Origin: a candidate division FCPU426 bacterium
GTDB taxonomy: Bacteria; Oederibacteriota; Muellerivitia; Muellerivitales; Muellerivitaceae
Length of the DNA: 45,614 nt
NCBI GenBank assembly: GCA_003152075.1
Contig: PLZG01000083.1
Span: 1 to 45,614, forward strand
Direction of reading: 5' to 3'
The position numbers and the translations under genes are program-made. The notes beneath the pieces are model-generated. The model was not told the DNA's origin, did no database searches, and was given only the letters and a program-made list of their open reading frames with translations. Positions 37,264-44,736 of this stretch are shown one piece after another. Numbering within the stretch: the stretch's first letter is position 1; the number at the start of each line of letters is the position of its first letter.

Positions 37264-39356
37264 GCCCTACCCCTAAAAAACCAAAAGTTACCAAAACTCC
37301 TAGCTCCGCCAAGGCTATTCCGGGAAAGAAGCCAACCAAGAAACCCGGTCGTCCAAAAGTTAAGTCTAGTTCGGCCAAAAGTCGTCCTGTGTCTGATAAG
37401 CCCGTTCGACGATCTCCAGGCAGGCCGCGTAAGACGGCATCTTTGGAGCAAGCTCCAATCGCAAGAAATGTAGAACAACCACAGGCGGAATCTAAATCTC
37501 CCCCTCCCCCCTTTGCCAAAGTGGGGGAGAGTGAACAGCCCGAGAGCCAAAAAGTTCAACCGCCGAGTCCGCCCGCCGCACCGCAACCAGACAAACCTGT
37601 TCAATCAGTATCTCCGACTGTGGTTAGTGGACCTCCTCGGCAATTTACTCCTGCAAACAACCGTCCTTCTTCGGGACGGCCTCCCTATCGCCCGGGTGGG
37701 CGTCACTCTTCAGGTCGGCCTCCTCATCGTTCTAGCAGACCTTTTCCACGTCCAGGTTCTCCGGGCCGTCCCGGTGACAGGCCTTCGCGTCCTTCAGGAC
37801 CGGGGGATCGTCCCAGGTTCAGCCCAAGGCCGGGCTCTCACCCGACCGGCTCCGGTCCTCCTCGTCCTTCCGGATCAGGAGATCGTCCCAGGTTTAGCCC
37901 AAGGCCGGGCTCTCACCCGACCGGCTCCGGTCCTCCTCGTCCTTCCGGATCAGGAGATCGTCCCAGGTTTAGCCCGAAGCCGGGGTCGCGACCAGGTGGC
38001 CCCATGCCTTTCCGTCCGGAAGGTCCCCGTCGTGATCCGAATGAAATATCCCCCGCCAGGTTAGGGGCGGCCAAGGCTCTTTACAGCATGGAGAAGGGCT
38101 CCAAGGTTTCTGATGTGTTGGTTTCCAACCGCAACCTTATACCGGAAGACGAATCTCTTTTGAGGGAATTGGTCTATGGCTGTACCCGGCAGAAGCGTCT
38201 TTTGGATTACTACCTGAACAGCCTTTGCCAAAGCCCTTTCGAGAAGCTTCCGGTTGAAATTAAAATTTCAATGCGACTGGGCCTTTACCAGCTCTTGTTC
38301 CTCGACCGAGTTCCCGCCCATGCGGCTGTCCATGAATCCGTCAATCTTGCCAAAAGCGGCGGGCAGGAAAAACTAAGCGGTTTTGTGAATGCCGTCTTGA
38401 GGACCGCCGAAACCAAGAAGGCTGGTCTTGAGATAAAAGGGGAAAGCGATGTGGATACCCTTTCCCTCCGTTACTCCCACCCCACCTGGATGACCAAAAA
38501 ATGGGTTAAGGAATATGGCGAAGGCCCGGCGGAAGCAATATTGAAAGCCAATAACCGCCCCCACCCGGTCTATCTTCATGTGAAGCCCGGGTTAGGGGAG
38601 AAGGTCACCGAAGACTTGGGCAAACAAAACGTCCGAGTTTCGGCGGAACCTTGGCCGCCCAATACCATGAGACTTCGTAGCCATGAAGGCGGGCTGTTCA
38701 GCGGGGATAGTTTCCAGCAAGGGGATTGGATTGTGCAGGACTGGGTGCCCCAAGCCATGCTCGAGATTCTGCCCCTTTCCGAGGGCCAAAGGGCCTGGGA
38801 TGTCTGTGCCGCGCCGGGGGGAAAAACCGTCGCCATGGCTTGGAAGTTGGGCGAAAAGGGCCAGGTGCTGGCCAGTGACGCCTCGGCTGATAGGCGCGAA
38901 AAACTAACTGAAAACATTAAGCGCACTGGCTTGAAGCAGGTTATGGTTTATGACGGTTCGGTGGCTCAATTGCCTTCGTCCCAGCGATTCGAATTGGTTT
39001 GGATTGACGCCCCTTGTAGCGGAACGGGAGTCCTGTCACGCCGGGCGGACTTGCGCTGGAGGCTTATACCCAAGGACATTTCGTCAAATGTTGCGACCCA
39101 AAGGGGACTGTTGGAAGAAACTTACGAACATCTCTACCCAAAGGGTTGCCTGGTCTATAGCACTTGCTCGCTCGAAAAAGAGGAGAACCAGGAAGTGGTG
39201 GCCAGCTTTTTGAAGGACCATCCCGAGTGGGGAGTGATGTTCCCAACTGTTCCAGAAGGTCATCCGGAGATCTTGAAGGGTGAGCTGGGCCTGACATTCT
39301 TACCCACTGACGAACATGACGGCGGGTTCCTCGTTATGCTTCAAAGAAAAGATTAA
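37260..39356 (+). CDS. rsmB: 16S rRNA (cytosine-967 C5)-methyltransferase RsmB with a long repetitive N-terminal extension
   Basis: A 698-residue protein, against about 430 for ordinary RsmB. Residues 266-400 are the NusB-like domain (ARLGAAKALYSMEKGSKVSD). About 430-698 are the methyltransferase, with the SAM loop CAAPGGKT (516-523), the catalytic-site DAPCSGTG (Cys586) and YSTCSLEKEE (Cys636). Those signatures are complete. The first 265 residues are an unusual Pro/Arg/Ser/Gly-rich, presumably disordered extension with AT-hook-like cores (KKPGRPKVK, RSPGRPRK) and a 25-residue tandem repeat. The GTG at 37260 overlaps the fmt stop, and the frame remains open and compositionally consistent from there, so the extension is translated rather than a mis-start. 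Confidence 0.92.
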   Translation: MSPTPKKPKVTKTPSSAKAIPGKKPTKKPGRPKVKSSSAKSRPVSDKPVRRSPGRPRKTASLEQAPIARNVEQPQAESKSPPPPFAKVGESEQPESQKVQPPSPPAAPQPDKPVQSVSPTVVSGPPRQFTPANNRPSSGRPPYRPGGRHSSGRPPHRSSRPFPRPGSPGRPGDRPSRPSGPGDRPRFSPRPGSHPTGSGPPRPSGSGDRPRFSPRPGSHPTGSGPPRPSGSGDRPRFSPKPGSRPGGPMPFRPEGPRRDPNEISPARLGAAKALYSMEKGSKVSDVLVSNRNLIPEDESLLRELVYGCTRQKRLLDYYLNSLCQSPFEKLPVEIKISMRLGLYQLLFLDRVPAHAAVHESVNLAKSGGQEKLSGFVNAVLRTAETKKAGLEIKGESDVDTLSLRYSHPTWMTKKWVKEYGEGPAEAILKANNRPHPVYLHVKPGLGEKVTEDLGKQNVRVSAEPWPPNTMRLRSHEGGLFSGDSFQQGDWIVQDWVPQAMLEILPLSEGQRAWDVCAAPGGKTVAMAWKLGEKGQVLASDASADRREKLTENIKRTGLKQVMVYDGSVAQLPSSQRFELVWIDAPCSGTGVLSRRADLRWRLIPKDISSNVATQRGLLEETYEHLYPKGCLVYSTCSLEKEENQEVVASFLKDHPEWGVMFPTVPEGHPEILKGELGLTFLPTDEHDGGFLVMLQRKD
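37791..38003 (+). repeat. 75-bp tandem repeat inside rsmB
   Basis: Copies start at 37791, 37866 and 37941 (the last truncated at about 63 bases). Copies 1 and 2 differ at only a few bases. Each encodes a 25-residue unit containing GDRPRFSPRPGSHPTGSG. A length of exactly 75 keeps the frame, so copy number can vary without breaking the gene. Confidence 0.88.
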
Positions 39357-39366
39357 AAATATTTTT

Positions 39367-39527
39367 GCCACGGATGAATGGGATAAATGGGATGAAAAAG
39401 CGTCGTAAGTCTAAAAAACGGTTTTGATATTAGTTTAAAGTTTTATCCCCTGAATCCTTTTGCATCCGTGGCTAAACAATTCCGTTCTCGGTTTTATCTG
39501 TGTTAATCTGTTCATCTGTGGCTAAAT
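39367..39527. repeat. dispersed palindromic repeat (family B) before the amidohydrolase gene
   Basis: GCCACGGATG (39367-39376) and CATCCGTGGC (39463-39472) are perfect inverted copies. A second right arm, CATCTGTGGCTAAA, lies at 39514-39527, a direct repeat of 39463-39476. The rest of the 197-base gap shows no gene. Confidence 0.65.
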
Positions 39528-39553
39528 TTCCGTTTTTTGTACGGAGTCTTTTC

Positions 39554-41119
39554 TTGAAAATTTTTTATTTGTTTATTTTTCTTTTCATTGCGGGTTGGGC
39601 TCCGGTTGGGGCCCAGGAACCGGTCCGCTTTGACGTTCTCCTGAAAAACGGCCTTATTGTCGATGGAACGGGCCTACCCCCATATCGGGCAGACATAGCC
39701 CTCCTAGGCGGAAGAATCGCTAAAATCGGCGATTTGGGGGCTTATAAGGCCAATAAGACGGTGGATGCCACAGGCTTGGTGGTGGCCCCCGGCTTTATCG
39801 ACCTCCTCTGCCATAACGACCTTTTGTGGACATTAGAGGCCCAGGAGCGCGCCGTTCACAGCGGGGTAACCTCTGGCTTAACGGGTAACTGCGGCTTTTC
39901 CGTCCTCGACGTGGACAAGAACCTCATCAAAGTCCAAAAGCACCACACCATGGTCAACGTGGGAACCCTCATCGGTCAGGGGAGCCTTCGGGACTGGTTT
40001 GTAAAGACCAATCGGGAAAAACCAGCCACGCCCCAGGAAATGGCCGCCATGAAACTTTTCGCGGAAGGGGCCCTTGCGGCGGGTGCCTTTGGCTTGTCCA
40101 GCGGCTTGGGTTACGAACCGGGTGAATGGTGCGAACCCGCCGAATTGGAAAACCTAGCCTCCGTGCTTACTAAATTTCCCCATGCGGCTTATTACAGCCA
40201 TATCCGAAATTACCGTTCAAATGTTTTGGAAGCTATCAAGGAAGCTCTTCACCTGGGCGAAACGGCTCAGGTGCCCGTGGTGATCCAGCATCTTCTTTTC
40301 AAGCTCCCCAGTAATTGGGATCAAACCGAAAGCGGCCTGAAGCTCCTGGAGGATGCCCGGGGGCGGGGAGAGAAAGTCTTCGCCACCATCTACCCCTACG
40401 ATTTTTGGGGAAACGAAGTTCAAATCCCCCTGGCCCAATTCCTTTATCTCCCCAAGGACGCTGACCGCTGGGCCTATTACCATGACGATGATAAATCCGG
40501 ACAGGTGTTGGCAACCATTCGGCGACGACTTCAGGAATATGGAGGAGGGGACAAGATCGAAATTACCCATGTTCACGCCAAGGCCTTCAAAAGTTTCCTG
40601 GGGTTCACCGTCAAGGACATGGCCCAAAAGCGAAAGATTTCAGAAGAGGACGCGGTGCTAGGTCTTTTGTTGGAAAACGCTGGGGACGTGAAGATTTGTT
40701 ATCACGGACTTTCCGAAGAAGGGCTTATCAAGAAGATCCAAGCGCCCTATGTGTTGTTCGGTTCGGATTCAAGTGGGTCCATCCCGCACCCCAGGGATGT
40801 GGGGGCTTTTTCACGTTTGCTGGGCACTTACGTGAGGGATAAAAGGGTGATCCGTCTTTCGGAAGCCATTCACCGCTTGACCCAGGAACCTGCCGATCTT
40901 TTAGGCCTCAAGGACAGGGGACTACTCAAAGAAGGCTATTGGGGCGATGTGGTGGTCTTTGACCCAGCCACGATCAAGGATAACGCCACGGCTGTTTCTC
41001 CCTACCTGGAGCCGACCGGCATGAAGATGGTGCTCATCAATGGGCAACAGGTCTACGCTGCCAAGGAAGGTTTTTCGGGAAGGTATCCGGGGCAGGTATT
41101 AAGGCGGAGTAATGACTGA
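39554..41119 (+). CDS. secreted amidohydrolase, D-aminoacylase-like
   Basis: About 521 residues with signal peptide MKIFYLFIFLFIAGWAPVGA. Amidohydrolase superfamily features: an N-terminal beta-sandwich (LLKNGLIVDGTG), the metal site at PGFIDLLCHND, GVTSGLTGNCGF (Cys113), His246 in VVIQHLL, His339/His341, Asp405 in FGSDSSG, and the D-aminoacylase end HPRDVGAFSRLLGTYV then RLTQEPADLLGLKDRG. The usual HxHDD motif is altered: the first His is replaced by Leu, leaving Cys86-His87. I start at the TTG at 39554, 7 bases after GGAG; the longer frame from 39500 runs back into an intergenic repeat. It would deacylate D-amino acids or act on a related amide outside the cytoplasm. Confidence 0.8.
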   Translation: MKIFYLFIFLFIAGWAPVGAQEPVRFDVLLKNGLIVDGTGLPPYRADIALLGGRIAKIGDLGAYKANKTVDATGLVVAPGFIDLLCHNDLLWTLEAQERAVHSGVTSGLTGNCGFSVLDVDKNLIKVQKHHTMVNVGTLIGQGSLRDWFVKTNREKPATPQEMAAMKLFAEGALAAGAFGLSSGLGYEPGEWCEPAELENLASVLTKFPHAAYYSHIRNYRSNVLEAIKEALHLGETAQVPVVIQHLLFKLPSNWDQTESGLKLLEDARGRGEKVFATIYPYDFWGNEVQIPLAQFLYLPKDADRWAYYHDDDKSGQVLATIRRRLQEYGGGDKIEITHVHAKAFKSFLGFTVKDMAQKRKISEEDAVLGLLLENAGDVKICYHGLSEEGLIKKIQAPYVLFGSDSSGSIPHPRDVGAFSRLLGTYVRDKRVIRLSEAIHRLTQEPADLLGLKDRGLLKEGYWGDVVVFDPATIKDNATAVSPYLEPTGMKMVLINGQQVYAAKEGFSGRYPGQVLRRSND

Positions 41120-41454
41120 AGGATTTAGGCTTGTGAACCTGTCCACGACGGGGACCCCTAGTAGACAAAACTTTTTCACCTTCTTGACCACTTTCGCATG
41201 ACTTCTTGAACCTTTTTCCATAGTTTCCCCGAGATCAAAGGGGTGTATTTCCCACGTTAAAGTTTCCCCTTCCAATTGAAATACTCGATTTAACCTAGGA
41301 ATCACCCCCCTTTTCTTGAATTCCCTTAAAAACTCTTATTTTCCCCGGATTTGGGTGTGAAATCCTTTTAAGGTTTCTTATATTTTTTTGGAATACTTTC
41401 CTCTCCTCACGGCACTCTTAAGTGAGGGGGTAAATAGGACGGAAGGAATAGAAA
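41120..41454 (+). promoter_or_regulatory. gene-free leader of the ECF locus with candidate promoter and hairpin
   Basis: A 335-base, C/T- and AT-rich stretch without a gene. A possible promoter is GTGAAA (41357-41362) and TATATT (41379-41384) with a 16-base spacer; between the two boxes lies the near-palindrome AATCCTTTTAAGGTTT. After it CCTCAC (41405-41410) pairs with GTGAGG (41422-41427). The hairpin precedes the GGAAGGA ribosome-binding site at 41441. I saw no clear ECF-type box (GGAAC...CGTC). Confidence 0.35.
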
Positions 41455-42024
41455 TTGGATGACCGGATTTTAGTGGAACGCCTCCTGAAGAGGGAGCCGG
41501 AAGCCCAGCAATTCTTCGACCAGGCCTATCGCCTGAAAATCTATCGCGCCTGTTGCCACCTTTTGGGGTATAGGGATTCGGATGCCGAGGACGTGGTCCA
41601 GGAAACATTTCTGGCCGCTCTCCAACAACTATCCAATTTCCAGTTCAAATCCTCCCTTTACCGCTGGCTTTACCAGATCGCAATCTACAAATGCTTCCGG
41701 GTCATCCGGAAACGCCGCCGGCAGGTAGCAGTCCTCGAGGCGGAAATGGAGACACTTTCCGCCGGGAAGGCCTTGGAAAAAGACCAAAAGGAAGAGATGG
41801 AACGCAGGAATCGTGAATTGGCGGGTGTCATTAGGCTGGAACGGGATGCCATGGGCGATCCCTGCAAGACCCTGCTTCAAAAAAGGGATGAGGAGGGGCA
41901 AACCTACGGACAATTGGCAGAGACCCTGAAGATACCGGTTGGAACGGTCATGTCGCGACTGGCCCGGTGCATGGAAACTCTCCGGATGCGGCTCGAAAAG
42001 CGGCGGAAGGGGGAGGTGCAATGA
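41455..42024 (+). CDS. ECF-type RNA polymerase sigma factor
   Basis: A 189-residue extracytoplasmic-function sigma factor. Region 2 (about 10-80) contains YRACCHLLGYRDSDAEDVVQ then ETFLAALQQL and the -10-recognition segment SLYRWLYQIAIYKCFRVIRK. Region 4 (about 130-185) has the HTH EEGQTYGQLAETLKIPVGTV then MSRLARCMETLR, which reads the -35 box. The linker between them is long, charged and helical. It starts with TTG at 41455 after GGAAGGA. The membrane protein gene downstream overlaps it by 4 bases (ATGA), as sigma/anti-sigma pairs do. It probably controls the exoprotein genes that follow. Confidence 0.92.
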   Translation: MDDRILVERLLKREPEAQQFFDQAYRLKIYRACCHLLGYRDSDAEDVVQETFLAALQQLSNFQFKSSLYRWLYQIAIYKCFRVIRKRRRQVAVLEAEMETLSAGKALEKDQKEEMERRNRELAGVIRLERDAMGDPCKTLLQKRDEEGQTYGQLAETLKIPVGTVMSRLARCMETLRMRLEKRRKGEVQ

Positions 42025-42698
42025 ACCCCTTGTATGAGAAATATTTCTTCGGCGAACTGACCGACACCGAGGAGCAAACCTTAGAACAAATGCTGACCCA
42101 ATCGGAATCCGAAGCCTGGGATTTCGGACAAACGGCGGAGGAGGTTTATCACCGTTATGGCCTGCCAGAACCCGAACTGCCGGGTGGGAGCGGGGAAGGG
42201 ATTCCCCCCGGCGCGATAAAGCCCTGGAAGTGGTTGATCCCCTTATCGGGGCTACTGTTTCTAGGAGCTTATTGGTTGTGGAAACAACCCTTAAGCCAGC
42301 TTCCATTGAAACAAAGGGAACCGGCGGTCCCATCGCTTCCGGCCCCGGTGATGAAAGTCATCAAGCGGGCTGTTCCGTCGCCCAAAGCCGGGGAGCCAGC
42401 AGTTAAAGTGCCTGAAGCACACAAAGAAACCCCGCCCGAGGAAGCGGGGATAAAGGAATCCGGGAATAACCTGAAAGTGGTCGTAAGGCGGGAAACGGCC
42501 GGGCCAGTCACCGTGAAAGTGAGTAATTCCTTGGGACTGGAAATACGCCGGTTATACGGTGGAATGTTGCAAACAGGCCGCTGGTCCTTCGAGTGGGACG
42601 GCCGTTTCGGGGACGGGCGACTGGTTGAGCCTGGGAAATACCGTATCGAGGTTCAGACTGAGGGTACGACGCAAAGCAGAGAAATCGTGATCCGATAA
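42021..42698 (+). CDS. membrane anti-sigma-like protein with extracytoplasmic FlgD-type domain
   Basis: A 225-residue, single-pass protein. The cytoplasmic N-terminus (NPLYEKYFFGELTDTEEQTL then EQMLTQS) has the pattern of anti-sigma N-termini, without the zinc HxxxCxxC motif. One membrane helix follows (about 71-87, LIPLSGLLFLGAYWLW), then a Pro/Lys-rich linker (90-150). The C-terminal domain (about 155-225) is of the FlgD-Ig/CHU-C type: VTVKVSNSLGLEIRRLYGGM, WSFEWDGRFGDGRLVEPGKY, RIEVQTEG. The anti-sigma role is inferred from position, overlap and topology. A similar beta-sandwich ends the next gene's product, which suggests that the two interact or share an origin. Confidence 0.7.
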   Translation: MNPLYEKYFFGELTDTEEQTLEQMLTQSESEAWDFGQTAEEVYHRYGLPEPELPGGSGEGIPPGAIKPWKWLIPLSGLLFLGAYWLWKQPLSQLPLKQREPAVPSLPAPVMKVIKRAVPSPKAGEPAVKVPEAHKETPPEEAGIKESGNNLKVVVRRETAGPVTVKVSNSLGLEIRRLYGGMLQTGRWSFEWDGRFGDGRLVEPGKYRIEVQTEGTTQSREIVIR

Positions 42699-42711
42699 GA
42701 AGGGGGGCATT

Positions 42712-44679
42712 ATGAAATCAAAAGAAAAAGGTCAAATGTGCGGGAACCTTATTCGTTTATTGTTCATAACATTCTTTTTCACGGCTGTTCATGTTGGAGC
42801 CCAAACGGACACGTTTACCCCCACTCCCACCGATACTCCCACCGCAACCTTTACCGGCACTCAATCAGCTACTTCGACCTCCACTGATACGCCGACGTCC
42901 AGCAATACCCGGACGAGCACCTTTACGCCGACCTCCACTAACACACCTACTTCCACCAATACCAGGACGAGCACCTTCACGCCGACGAACACCAACACTC
43001 CAACGAACACCAACACCCCAATTAAGACCTTCACCGGTACTCAATCGGCGACCTCTACCTCCACAAATACGCCGACCTCCACTAACACGCCGACATCCAC
43101 CAATACCCGGACGAGCACCTTCATGCCGACGAACACCAACACACCGACTAAGACCTTCACCGGCACTCAATCGGCGACGTCAACATCCACTCACACATCA
43201 ACATCCACCAATACCCGGACGAGTACCTTTACGCCGACGAACAGCAACACCCCAACTATGACCTTCACTGGCACTCAATCACCAACTTCCACATCCACTA
43301 ATACACCTACGTCCACCAATACCCGGACGAGCACCTTTACGCCGACGAACACCAACACTCCAACTACGACTTTCACCGGCACTCAATCGGCGACGTCAAC
43401 ATTCACTAACACGCGAACCTCCACAAACACACCTACTTCCACCAATACCAGGACGAGCACCTTCACGCCGACGAACAGCAACACCCCAACTATGACCTTC
43501 ACTGGCACTCAATCACCAACTTCCACATCCACTAATACACCGACCTCCACTAACACACCTACGTCCACCAATACTCGGACAAGTACCTTTACGTCGACGA
43601 ACACCAAAACTCCAACTATGACCTTCACTGGCACTCAATCACCAACTTCCACATCCACTAATACGCCAACCGCCACTAACACGCCGACGTCCACCAATAC
43701 CCGGACGAGCACTTTTACGCCGACGAACAGCAACACCCCAACTATGACCTTCACTGGCACTCAATCACCAACTTCCACATCCACTAATACACCTACGTCC
43801 ACCAATACCCGGACGAGCACCTTCACGCCGACGAACACCAACACTCCAACTACGACTTTCACCGGCACTCAATCGGCGACGTCAACATTCACTAACACGC
43901 GAACCCCCACAAACACGCCGACGTCTACCAATACAAGGACGAGTACATTTACGCCGACGAACACCAACACCCCAACTACGACCTTTACCGGTACTCAATC
44001 GGCGACGGCAACATCCACTAACACGCGAACCCCCACAAACACGCCGACGTTTACCAATACAAGGACGAGTACATTTACGCCGACGAACACCAACACCCCA
44101 ACTATGACCTTCACTGGCACTCAATCGGCGACGTCAACATCCACAAACACGCCAACCTCCACTAACACACCTACATCCACTAACACACCTACATCCACCA
44201 ACACCCGGACGAGCACCTTTACGCCGACGAACACTAACACGCCCACTTTCAGCAATACCCCGACCAACACAAACACCCCGACGACAACCTTTACCGGCAC
44301 TCAATCGGCGACGTCAACATCCACAAACACTCCTACTTTCGCTTCAGCACCCAGTAGCAAACCGGCACCCATCGCATACCCCAATCCCGCAACAGGGTCC
44401 CAGGTAAGTATCTCTGTGCCCTCTTCTCTGTTGGTTTCAAATACAGTTAAGGCAATGACTTTCGGGGCGCAAAGCGAGGCCGCCAACGTCAAGGTCCAGG
44501 TTTACACGCCGACTTATCGCAAGGTGCAAGATATTGTGTTTCCCCAAGTCCAACCGGGAACTCCGATCACCCTGGATTTATTGGACAAATGGGGAGCTCG
44601 GCTTTCAAACGGTATTTACTACCTCGTCGTGACTACCTCCCAAGGTAAATACACCTTGAAACTTCTCGTCCTCCGTTAA
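42712..44679 (+). CDS. secreted Thr-repeat protein with C-terminal FlgD/sorting-like domain
   Basis: A 655-residue exported protein. The signal peptide ends near VHVGA-QT. Residues about 28-545 consist of Thr at every second position in hexads such as TNTPTS, TNTRTS and TFTPTN. These are grouped into 12 modules, each opening TFTGTQS[A/P] and mostly 36 or 42 residues long. Such a strand would carry Thr on one face, suited to dense O-glycosylation, giving an extended stalk. After a linker (APSSKPAPIA) the last 90 residues form a FlgD-Ig or type-IX-sorting-like domain (YPNPATGSQVSISVPSS, VQVYTPTYRKVQDI, LSNGIYYLVVTTSQGKYTLK). A strong AAGGGGGG site precedes the ATG. It is probably a surface or released adhesin/stalk under the ECF factor upstream. 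Confidence 0.82.
   Translation: MKSKEKGQMCGNLIRLLFITFFFTAVHVGAQTDTFTPTPTDTPTATFTGTQSATSTSTDTPTSSNTRTSTFTPTSTNTPTSTNTRTSTFTPTNTNTPTNTNTPIKTFTGTQSATSTSTNTPTSTNTPTSTNTRTSTFMPTNTNTPTKTFTGTQSATSTSTHTSTSTNTRTSTFTPTNSNTPTMTFTGTQSPTSTSTNTPTSTNTRTSTFTPTNTNTPTTTFTGTQSATSTFTNTRTSTNTPTSTNTRTSTFTPTNSNTPTMTFTGTQSPTSTSTNTPTSTNTPTSTNTRTSTFTSTNTKTPTMTFTGTQSPTSTSTNTPTATNTPTSTNTRTSTFTPTNSNTPTMTFTGTQSPTSTSTNTPTSTNTRTSTFTPTNTNTPTTTFTGTQSATSTFTNTRTPTNTPTSTNTRTSTFTPTNTNTPTTTFTGTQSATATSTNTRTPTNTPTFTNTRTSTFTPTNTNTPTMTFTGTQSATSTSTNTPTSTNTPTSTNTPTSTNTRTSTFTPTNTNTPTFSNTPTNTNTPTTTFTGTQSATSTSTNTPTFASAPSSKPAPIAYPNPATGSQVSISVPSSLLVSNTVKAMTFGAQSEAANVKVQVYTPTYRKVQDIVFPQVQPGTPITLDLLDKWGARLSNGIYYLVVTTSQGKYTLKLLVLR
42805..44340 (+). 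repeat. higher-order tandem repeat array encoding the Thr stalk
   Basis: 18-bp hexad units build 108- to 180-bp modules, marked by TTCACCGGCACTCAATC and close variants. The block around 43255 recurs about 486 bases later around 43741 with very few changes, including the rare variants (SATSTFTNTR), showing recent segmental duplication of four modules. Confidence 0.85.
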
Positions 44680-44736
44680 TGCCTTGACCCGGATTTCCTG
44701 GATGAAATTTCCTTTGTAACTTGATTGGAATTTTCA

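Noticed and set aside
37513-38064. 183-codon frame overlapping the rsmB extension
   Set aside because: A frame-shifted reading of the 75-bp repeats; the rsmB frame is continuous with the enzyme and starts by overlap with fmt.
39500-39553. Longer N-terminus of the amidohydrolase from the GTG at 39500
   Set aside because: Those codons lie in an intergenic repeat arm, whereas the TTG at 39554 has a good ribosome-binding site and yields a clean signal peptide.
42712-44679. The repeat array as a CRISPR locus
   Set aside because: The repeats are in frame, encode a continuous Thr-rich protein with signal peptide and folded C-terminus, and have no unique spacers of constant length.
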